Assembly (NCBI GenBank): GCA_903879765.1
Contig: CAIRMS010000178.1
Location: forward strand, 1-5,736
DNA length: 5,736 nucleotides
Reading direction: 5' to 3'
DNA from: an uncultured Flavobacteriales bacterium
Lineage (GTDB): Bacteria; Bacteroidota; Bacteroidia; Flavobacteriales_D; Crocinitomicaceae
Below the pieces are notes generated by a model. That model saw nothing but the letters and a program-made list of their open reading frames with translations. It ran no database searches and was not told where the DNA came from. Positions 1 to 4,863 of the stretch are shown here, piece after piece; positions within the stretch are counted from its first letter, which is position 1; the number at the start of each line of letters is the position of its first letter. The position numbers and the translations under genes are program-made.

Positions 1-34
1 GGAATTTCGAATTCTTTATGTTTCTTTTCATTCC

Positions 35-49
35 TTAAGTTAAACTTAA
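35..49. repeat. 15-bp perfect palindrome upstream of the siaC cluster
   Basis: The sequence TTAAGTT-A-AACTTAA is a perfect 7+1+7 inverted repeat. It lies about 125 bases before the SiaC-family start codon. It also lies just outside a possible leftward start codon at 31-29. Its size and symmetry would suit an operator for a dimeric regulator, but the region is AT-rich and nothing else ties it to regulation. The symmetry is seen directly; any role is inference. Confidence 0.4.
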
Positions 50-117
50 TCATCAGTTTTAGAGGTAGATAAAGTGAAATGACTGGCAGCGACCAAAAAA
101 TTAATTCATTTAGACCT

Positions 118-130
118 TTAAAAATTTTAA
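118..130. repeat. 13-bp AT-only palindrome
   Basis: TTAAAA-A-TTTTAA is a perfect 6+1+6 inverted repeat made only of A and T. It lies upstream of the promoter-like box at 149-156. Its ends, TTAA...TTAA, match those of the palindrome at 35-49. In such AT-rich DNA it may be chance, or simply the A/T-rich upstream part of the promoter. Confidence 0.25.
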
Positions 131-148
131 GAATTATTTTCGTTTCCC

Positions 149-156
149 TAAATTTG
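149..156 (+). promoter_or_regulatory. Possible Bacteroidota -7 promoter element (TAAATTTG)
   Basis: TAAATTTG fits the TAnnTTTG -7 consensus of the Bacteroidota primary sigma factor exactly. It ends 16 bases before the ATG at 173, so transcription would start close to the gene with a leader of roughly ten bases. I see no clear TTTG -33 box at the expected distance (about 125-130 reads TTTTAA), which lowers confidence. If real, it would drive the four-gene rightward cluster. Confidence 0.35.
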
Positions 157-172
157 ACCCTCTTAATAAGAT

Positions 173-562
173 ATGGACCATTTAGTTATCGCTCAAACAG
201 AACAAACACCACTTATTTCTTTTCTTTCGAATGGATTGTTAGAAATCAGTGGGAAATCCATTAATGAAGATTCGCAGGATTTTTGGCCTCCAGTTATTTC
301 ATGGGTTCAAGCTTACAGCGTTAAACCTTCGACGAAAACATGCTTAAATTTATTCATCGAATCTTTGGACACGAGTTCATCCTCTGCATTAGTGGAAGTA
401 TTGTATGTTTTGAAGGATATGATGAAGGATGGTAATGAAGTGCGCGTACATTGGAATTATGAGGAGAATGACCTTGACATGTTTGAACTAGGTAAAGACA
501 TGGATGTTCTGACTCAAATTGGGTTCGAATTTGATGTCCTAAAACCTTTTCCACAGGTTTAA
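173..562 (+). CDS. SiaC-family regulatory phosphoprotein (DUF1987)
   Basis: A 129-residue protein, close to the family's usual ~125. The opening (TEQTP at 9-13, then GLLEISGKSI at 21-30) matches the DUF1987/SiaC family. So do the DTSSSS segment at 66-71 and the acidic stretch around 97-109 (EENDLDMFELGKD). In Pseudomonas aeruginosa SiaC, a threonine in a TSSSK context (Thr68) is phosphorylated by the kinase SiaB and dephosphorylated by the phosphatase SiaA. Unphosphorylated SiaC activates the diguanylate cyclase SiaD. Thr67 is the matching residue here, but the following Lys is Ser71. No signal peptide or membrane segment is seen, so it should be cytoplasmic. No SiaA, SiaB or GGDEF gene lies in the window, so its partner is unknown. 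The ATG at 173 gives the family's normal N terminus; TAATAAG just upstream is the only ribosome-site-like sequence. Family assignment is firm, the signalling role is by homology. Confidence 0.88.
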   Translation: MDHLVIAQTEQTPLISFLSNGLLEISGKSINEDSQDFWPPVISWVQAYSVKPSTKTCLNLFIESLDTSSSSALVEVLYVLKDMMKDGNEVRVHWNYEENDLDMFELGKDMDVLTQIGFEFDVLKPFPQV

Positions 563-595
563 TTCAGTTCAGCACGAAAATTGCTATTTTTGTTC

Positions 596-838
596 ATGCG
601 ATTAATCAAACAAATCCCTCACGAACGATTTTTAATTCAACTACACTCTTATAATGGGAAATTCATTCTTTCTATTTCCCTGGATCAATTTGAACAACTC
701 TATAAAGTGTCTGAATCGGATTTCCCACAGGTAGATCAAATCGAAGCACTCATCCAAGGAACTTTCTTAACAAAATGCATTCATCGTTTTATTGAAATGA
801 GAAGCGACTGGATGGAAATTATAAACTTAAAATCATAA
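596..838 (+). CDS. Conserved-looking small protein of unknown function (80 aa)
   Basis: An 80-residue protein with no recognised domain. Residues 1-38 alternate hydrophobic and polar residues as in a small beta-sheet (FLIQLHSYNGKFILSISL at 12-29). Residues 47-77 look like one amphipathic helix with a Trp at 72. There is no signal peptide. It starts 33 bases after the SiaC-family stop and ends one base before the OmpH-like start, so it is almost certainly co-transcribed with both. The frame can also start at a TTG at 581, giving 85 residues. I chose the ATG at 596 because the first five residues of the longer form are only a short hydrophobic stretch and no ribosome site favours the TTG. From memory, similar short proteins occur in other Bacteroidota; I could not confirm that here. 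Function not assigned. Confidence 0.75.
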   Translation: MRLIKQIPHERFLIQLHSYNGKFILSISLDQFEQLYKVSESDFPQVDQIEALIQGTFLTKCIHRFIEMRSDWMEIINLKS

Positions 839-839
839 C

Positions 840-1439
840 ATGAAATCAATAGTTATTCTAGGTACAGCAATCATCGGTATGTCACTTTTTGCTTCTTGTG
901 GTGACAAGCCTAGCCAAAAAAAGGACACGACTCCTAAAGTAGAAGCACGTCAAATGGGCGGATTAAAAATAGCTTACTATTCAAATGATAGTATCAAGAC
1001 TAATTTTGATTTTTTCGTAAAGGAAGAAGGAAGCATTAAGAAAAAACAAAAAGCGTTCGAGATGGAAGTTCAGCGTCGTACGAAAGCCTACGAAGCTTTT
1101 ATAACTAAAAAGGATGCTGAGGCACGTGGTGGTCTTTTATCTCAAAATGAAATTGCCCAAGTTCAACAGAGAGCTCAAGAAATGCAGAATCAAATCATGC
1201 AGTACCAACAGACAGAAGGAGCAAAAATTGAAGAAGAAGCAATGAAGTCATTGGAATCTGTCAATAAAAAAATCGAAGCTTTGGGTAAAAAGTACTGTGA
1301 AAAACATCAAATCGATATTTTATTAATGCATGGTGAAGGTGGACAAATCAACTACATCAACCAAAGCATGGATGTCACGACTGAATTTGTCAACTTCTTA
1401 AACGAGAATCAGGCACAAATTGAAAAGGAGTTAAAATAA
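840..1439 (+). CDS. Lipid-anchored OmpH/Skp-family periplasmic chaperone-like protein
   Basis: A 199-residue protein with a type II (lipoprotein) signal peptide: Lys2, a hydrophobic core at 4-17, and lipobox FASC with the lipidated Cys at 20. A short polar linker (21-40) leads to the OmpH/Skp start, LKIAYYSNDSI at 42-52. A Lys/Glu/Gln-rich coiled coil runs from about 62 to 155, followed by a small C-terminal strand region (IDILLMHGEGGQINYIN, about 158-174). Skp-family proteins form tentacled trimers that hold unfolded outer-membrane proteins in the periplasm. Classical Skp is soluble, so the lipid anchor is unusual. The residues after Cys20 (GDKPS) show no clear K-(D/E)2-type surface export signal, so placement on the periplasmic face is more likely; that is inference. 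The ATG follows the upstream stop by one base (TAACATG) without a clear Shine-Dalgarno sequence, suggesting translational coupling. Family call is good; client proteins are unknown. Confidence 0.85.
   Translation: MKSIVILGTAIIGMSLFASCGDKPSQKKDTTPKVEARQMGGLKIAYYSNDSIKTNFDFFVKEEGSIKKKQKAFEMEVQRRTKAYEAFITKKDAEARGGLLSQNEIAQVQQRAQEMQNQIMQYQQTEGAKIEEEAMKSLESVNKKIEALGKKYCEKHQIDILLMHGEGGQINYINQSMDVTTEFVNFLNENQAQIEKELK
1425..1430 (+). promoter_or_regulatory. Strong Shine-Dalgarno sequence for the DUF4924 gene
   Basis: AAGGAG lies ten bases before the ATG at 1441, inside the last codons of the OmpH-like gene. It is the clearest ribosome-binding sequence in the window and supports the ATG at 1441. Confidence 0.5.
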
Positions 1440-1440
1440 C

Positions 1441-1992
1441 ATGCGTCCAACAGAATCCAAAAAAGTAGAAAACGTTGCTGAGTACATTTTATATTTGTTT
1501 CAAATTGAAGATTTAGTTCGGTCCTTGAATCTAGATATTGAATTAATAAAATCTCAAGTACTTGAACCAGCTATCCGCGATCAATTCCAATTAGAAGAGC
1601 AAATTTCATGGTATCAAAATTTGGTGCGTGAAATGAACGTCAAAGGACTTGAAAAAGAAGGACACATCGATGAAGTTCAAGAGATTTTAGTGGAGCTTAC
1701 TTATTTGCACAACAGTTTATTAACCATCATGAAAGATGAGAAATATAAAACCTTGTGTGGAAACGCCCAAGAAGCATTAGTGGAGTTTAAGCAGAAGTCA
1801 AATATGGGTCAACGACAAGATGTGGAAGTGTTAATGCACGCCATGTTTATGAAGTTGCAATTGAAAATGCGTCAAAAGGAAATTAGTGCGGAGACTGAAG
1901 CGGCATTCGACTTAATGCGCATTCAACTCGCTTACCTTGCGCGTGAATACCAACGCATGAAATCGGGCGATTGGGATTATCTGAATAATTAA
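1441..1992 (+). CDS. DUF4924 family protein
   Basis: A 183-residue protein, the usual size for DUF4924, a Bacteroidota family of unknown function. The N-terminal segment VENVAEYILYLFQIEDLVRS (about 9-28) is the recognisable family signature. The rest looks almost entirely alpha-helical, with charged amphipathic segments and no signal peptide or membrane span, so it is probably a cytoplasmic helical bundle. It starts one base after the OmpH-like stop, with the same TAACATG junction as the preceding pair and a good AAGGAG site upstream. Its TAA stop overlaps the stop of the convergent nuclease-like gene. Co-transcription with an envelope protein and a SiaC homologue hints at a regulatory or envelope-related role, but no function can be assigned from sequence. 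Confidence 0.85.
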   Translation: MRPTESKKVENVAEYILYLFQIEDLVRSLNLDIELIKSQVLEPAIRDQFQLEEQISWYQNLVREMNVKGLEKEGHIDEVQEILVELTYLHNSLLTIMKDEKYKTLCGNAQEALVEFKQKSNMGQRQDVEVLMHAMFMKLQLKMRQKEISAETEAAFDLMRIQLAYLAREYQRMKSGDWDYLNN

Positions 1993-2441
1993 TCGTTTGC
2001 AGGCAATTCTTGGATAACAGATAACTGTTGTTTGCCTGTATCAACCTCAAAATAGGTGTGATTTAGTCCATTTGTGAGGGCAATGAGTTTCCCTTGCATT
2101 TCCTTTTGGTAGGTAAGTGCCTGATACAAGGTGTCCATTGAAATGTTAATGTTCGGAGCTTTGCATTCAACTAAAATATAAGGTTTGAAATCAGCATCAT
2201 ACACGATGATATCCCATCTTTTGGTCAGTCCGGCATATTGAATAGACTTCTCTACAGCGATTCGAGAAAGCGGAAAGCGAAGCTCTTTTGATAGATAGGA
2301 AATGAAGTGTTGTCGCACCCATTCTTCTGGTGTTAAACGAATCTTTTTTCTCCTAACGATACATAAAACGGAAATCTCACCATCTTTCCGACTTAATTGT
2401 AGGTCAGTTCGTGGTAAGTTTAAGGGAACGATTGGATTCAT
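1989..2441 (-). CDS. Stand-alone HsdR N-terminal-like PD-(D/E)XK protein
   Basis: A 150-residue protein matching the type I restriction enzyme R protein N-terminal family (HSDR_N_2). The nuclease core is visible: Glu64 in the helix-strand lead-in, Asp77 in KRWDIIVYD, the VECKAP motif with Glu92 and Lys94, and a following helix with Gln107 and Gln112 (LYQALTYQ). These are the metal-binding and catalytic residues of PD-(D/E)XK nucleases, so the site appears intact. There is no helicase/ATPase region, and no hsdM or hsdS gene nearby, so it should not be called a restriction enzyme. Single-domain copies of this family are common in Bacteroidota and their role is unknown. Its start overlaps the alanine dehydrogenase stop by one base (TAATG), so translation is probably coupled. 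Its stop overlaps the stop of the convergent DUF4924 gene. The fold is well supported; DNA cleavage is inference. Confidence 0.85.
   Translation of the reverse strand: MNPIVPLNLPRTDLQLSRKDGEISVLCIVRRKKIRLTPEEWVRQHFISYLSKELRFPLSRIAVEKSIQYAGLTKRWDIIVYDADFKPYILVECKAPNINISMDTLYQALTYQKEMQGKLIALTNGLNHTYFEVDTGKQQLSVIQELPAND
1998..2040. other. Imperfect stem-loop just past the convergent gene ends
   Basis: TGCAGGCAA (1998-2006) can pair with TTGCCTGTA (2032-2040), with one G-U pair. Inside it, AACAG (2016-2020) pairs with CTGTT (2025-2029) around an ATAA loop, leaving a one-sided bulge at about 2007-2013. It sits in the last codons of the leftward gene and immediately after the rightward cluster's last stop. 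It could form at the 3' end of rightward transcripts, but no U-tract follows it on either strand, so a classical intrinsic terminator is not supported. Confidence 0.3.
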
Positions 2442-3661
2442 TACATCCCAGGAAGAAGCAAGTGAATGTCTTTGTATTTCAGGTCGAAAACTTTTCCAAG
2501 TACTTCGTTCGTTAAAATCCCTTTGTACATATACACTCCGTTTCGGAAACCACGATGTGTTCGGATTAAATCTACCACGCCACCTTTTTCTCCCATTTCT
2601 AGGATCATAGGGGAGAAGGTATTAGATAAGGCAAAGGAAGCCGTGCGGGAAACTCGAGAAGCAATATTTGGAACGCAGTAATGTACGACACCATGTTTAA
2701 TGAAAGTCGGGTCGATGTGATTCGTGACACGAGAAGTTTCAAAACAACCTCCTTGATCGATGCTTACATCCACTAAAACAGATCCAGATTTCATTCCTTC
2801 AATCATTTCTTCACTTACGACACAAGGTGTGCGTCCTATGTTGGAACGCAAAGCTCCGATGACAACATCCGCTCTACGAATCGCTTTCGCTAGTACTTTT
2901 GGTTGAATGATGGAAGTATATACACGTAAACTTAAATCGTTTTGTAAACGACGCAAGCGTGTCAATGAATTGTCAAATACTTTCACAGAAGCACCTAATC
3001 CGAGTGCAGCACGTGTCGCAAATTCTCCTACGGTACCAGCGCCAATTACCACCACTTCAGCTGGTTGAACACCGGCAATTCCGCCGAGCATCAAACCCTT
3101 TCCTTGGGAGAAGGAAGAAAGTAATTCTCCAGCGACAAGAATAGAGGTTGTTCCAGCAATTTCACCCATGGTGCGAACAATGGAAAAAACGCCTTCTTCA
3201 TCCTGAATGTAGTCCCAGGCGATGGCTGTAATTTTTTTTGCGGTTAATTTTTGAAGAATTTCTTTTGGCTGAGTAGAAATTTGAAGGGCGGAAATAAATG
3301 TTTGATTTCCAATCATTAATTCAACTTCTTCCTCAGAAGGTGGAGCAACTTTTAAAATAATGTCACAACTGTAAATTGATTTTCGGTCGTAAACAATTTG
3401 TGCACCTGCTTCACTATATTCGTTATCGGTGAAATTTGATCCCTCACCAGCATTCGTTTCCATTAGGACTTGGTGACCGTTCGAAACAAGTAAGGTTACG
3501 GCTTCAGGAACCAAAGCAACGCGTCTTTCTTGAAAAGATGTTTCTTTTGGGATTCCAATAAATAAATTGCCTTTTTTCTTTCGCACTTCCAACATTTCTT
3601 CTTTTGGAAGCAGACTGCCCTTTTGGATCAGTGTTTTCAGTAATTCAGGATCAGTTATCAT
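2441..3661 (-). CDS. ald: Alanine dehydrogenase (Bacteroidota type, N-terminally extended)
   Basis: A 406-residue protein of the alanine dehydrogenase/NAD(P) transhydrogenase alpha family, which reversibly converts L-alanine to pyruvate and ammonia with NAD. A 32-residue extension precedes the usual start (FIGIPKETSFQERRVALVPE at 34-53); canonical enzymes are about 370 residues. Visible landmarks are Arg47 and Lys104 (pyruvate-binding positions), the Rossmann motif VIGAGTVG at 205-212 with Asp230 ending the next strand (NAD preference), and the active-site VSIDQGG at 299-305 with Asp302. The position of catalytic His96 of the Mycobacterium tuberculosis enzyme (FLHLA) is Gln127 here (ALQIS). 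This may be a subfamily trait and could change chemistry or substrate. The start overlaps the tsaE stop by 11 bases, and the stop shares one base with the next gene's ATG. It is a cytoplasmic enzyme. Family call is firm; activity on alanine is less certain because of Gln127. Confidence 0.88.
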   Translation of the reverse strand: MITDPELLKTLIQKGSLLPKEEMLEVRKKKGNLFIGIPKETSFQERRVALVPEAVTLLVSNGHQVLMETNAGEGSNFTDNEYSEAGAQIVYDRKSIYSCDIILKVAPPSEEEVELMIGNQTFISALQISTQPKEILQKLTAKKITAIAWDYIQDEEGVFSIVRTMGEIAGTTSILVAGELLSSFSQGKGLMLGGIAGVQPAEVVVIGAGTVGEFATRAALGLGASVKVFDNSLTRLRRLQNDLSLRVYTSIIQPKVLAKAIRRADVVIGALRSNIGRTPCVVSEEMIEGMKSGSVLVDVSIDQGGCFETSRVTNHIDPTFIKHGVVHYCVPNIASRVSRTASFALSNTFSPMILEMGEKGGVVDLIRTHRGFRNGVYMYKGILTNEVLGKVFDLKYKDIHLLLPGM

Positions 3662-4094
3662 AATTCAAAACGATTTCTCTTAGTTCACTTTCGGGCTCAC
3701 AACGAATATACAGCCAATTCGCGTGTTCTGGAATTTTTTTTTCAATTTTATCAGGCCATTCGACAAAGAAAAACGCTTTCTCATCAAAAAGCTCTTCCAA
3801 TCCAAGCTGTTCAAGATCACGCTCATTTTCAATTCGATAGCAATCAAGGTGATAGATTTTTATTCCGGTTTCATTCTCGTAAGCATGAATAATGGCATAG
3901 GTTGGCGATCCATCGGGATGTTCAATTCCTAAGGTACGGAGTAAATTTTGTACAAATGTTGTTTTTCCAGCTCCCATTTCCCCTTGAATGGCAAAAAAAC
4001 GCGGTTTCGAAATGAGTGAAACCAATTCCGAAGCAATTCGAGGTAATGCATCAATCGATACATCAGACCAAGTTTTAGTTTGTTTTTGAGGCAT
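3651..4094 (-). CDS. tsaE: tRNA threonylcarbamoyladenosine biosynthesis ATPase TsaE
   Basis: TsaE is the small P-loop ATPase that works with TsaB and TsaD to add threonylcarbamoyl to A37 of ANN-decoding tRNAs; it is broadly essential. With the chosen ATG the protein has 147 residues (family about 135-160). The Walker A motif GEMGAGKTT is at 38-46 with Lys44. The family motifs SPTY (63-66), HLDCYRI (82-88, with Asp84) and VEWPD (111-115) follow in the expected order. The start is uncertain. The frame also offers an ATG at 4115 (154 residues, preceded by GGAAAA) and a TTG at 4127 (158 residues). I chose 4094 because it gives the usual short lead before the first helix and the smallest overlap (20 bases) with the upstream lpxH gene. 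Its end overlaps the alanine dehydrogenase start by 11 bases. Identity is secure, start is not. Confidence 0.93.
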   Translation of the reverse strand: MPQKQTKTWSDVSIDALPRIASELVSLISKPRFFAIQGEMGAGKTTFVQNLLRTLGIEHPDGSPTYAIIHAYENETGIKIYHLDCYRIENERDLEQLGLEELFDEKAFFFVEWPDKIEKKIPEHANWLYIRCEPESELREIVLNYDN

Positions 4095-4863
4095 CGAAGG
4101 ATTCAATTTTACCATTTTTCCATTCAAACAAGTCTAGTTTGTCTCCGTCGAATCGCGCAAATGTTTGAGCGCATAACCATTCACCGGTATTGATATAGAT
4201 CGCCTGATCAAGGTCTAATTTTAATGGCAGATGACGGTGTCCAAAAATATAGAAATCGTGGGGATTGGATTTTTGATTTTCCTTTGCAAAAAGATAAAGC
4301 CATTCATTTTCTTTACCTAAATAAATCATGTCTTTGGCCATCCCACTTTTTCGACTGCTTTTTGAAAAGTAGTTTGCTAATGAAATTCCGAAATTGGGAT
4401 GAAGTCGCGCAAAGGCCCATTGACAAATTGGATTGCGAAAAACACGTTTAATAAATTTGTATTTATAATCACCAGGTCCTAATCCATCACCGTGGGCAAT
4501 GAAAAAACGTTTTCCATTTCTCTCGAAGCAATATTCATCAGAATGTAATTGGACGCCCAATTCCTCTTGGAAATAATGAAACATCCACATATCGTGATTT
4601 CCTTTGAAGAAATGAATCGGAATTCCTTTTTCTGTCAATTCAGCGATTTTCGCTTGCAGTCGAACGAATCCTTTTGGAATAACCGTTTTGTATTCAAACC
4701 AAAAATCAAAGATATCTCCAATTAAAAAAATCTCCTCAGCATCTTTTTCAATGTGATTCAGCCATTGAATAAGGCATTTTTCCCGTTCTCGACTTGTTTT
4801 GTAATCGGGAGTTCCAAGATGAAAATCGGAAGCAAAATAAGTGTATTTCGTTTCAGTGTTCAT
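4075..4863 (-). CDS. lpxH: UDP-2,3-diacylglucosamine diphosphatase (LpxH)
   Basis: LpxH hydrolyses UDP-2,3-diacylglucosamine to lipid X and UMP, the fourth step of lipid A synthesis, at the inner face of the cytoplasmic membrane. The 262-residue protein carries the complete calcineurin-type metallophosphatase signature: DFHLG (Asp13, His15), GDIFDFW (Asp50), GNHD (Asn89, His90), AHGDG (His124) and GHRH (His209, His211). These should ligate the two Mn ions. The insert around 139-175 (FRNPICQWAFARLHPNFG, then a SKSSR turn) corresponds to the LpxH substrate-binding helices and separates it from generic phosphoesterases. E. coli LpxH is 240 residues. The ATG at 4863 forms a TGATG junction with the upstream thioredoxin-like gene and is preferred to the TTG one codon earlier. 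The 3' end runs 20 bases into tsaE. An LpxH-like paralogue cannot be wholly excluded. Confidence 0.9.
   Translation of the reverse strand: MNTETKYTYFASDFHLGTPDYKTSREREKCLIQWLNHIEKDAEEIFLIGDIFDFWFEYKTVIPKGFVRLQAKIAELTEKGIPIHFFKGNHDMWMFHYFQEELGVQLHSDEYCFERNGKRFFIAHGDGLGPGDYKYKFIKRVFRNPICQWAFARLHPNFGISLANYFSKSSRKSGMAKDMIYLGKENEWLYLFAKENQKSNPHDFYIFGHRHLPLKLDLDQAIYINTGEWLCAQTFARFDGDKLDLFEWKNGKIESFDASKTN

Noticed and set aside
79..264. Open frame of 61 residues overlapping the start of the SiaC-family gene
   Set aside because: It overlaps a well-supported gene in another frame, its protein resembles nothing recognisable, and its first half is simply translated AT-rich intergenic DNA.
354..554. Minus-strand open frame opposite the SiaC-family gene
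   Set aside because: It lies wholly within a recognised family member and is rich in His, Ser and Pro in a way typical of antisense frames.
1989..2441. Part of a type I restriction-modification system
   Set aside because: No hsdM, hsdS or helicase region is adjacent, and the gene is a complete single-domain frame embedded in a housekeeping operon.
2302..2681. Two plus-strand open frames over the nuclease-like gene and the end of ald
   Set aside because: Both lie opposite genes with clear catalytic motifs and show no domain signature of their own.
2959..3144. Plus-strand open frame opposite ald
   Set aside because: It is antisense to the Rossmann-fold region of ald, with low-complexity Gln/Arg composition and no supporting ribosome site.
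3723..4451. Plus-strand open frames opposite tsaE and lpxH
   Set aside because: They are Phe/Lys-rich antisense frames over highly conserved genes; no homology or expression signal is visible.
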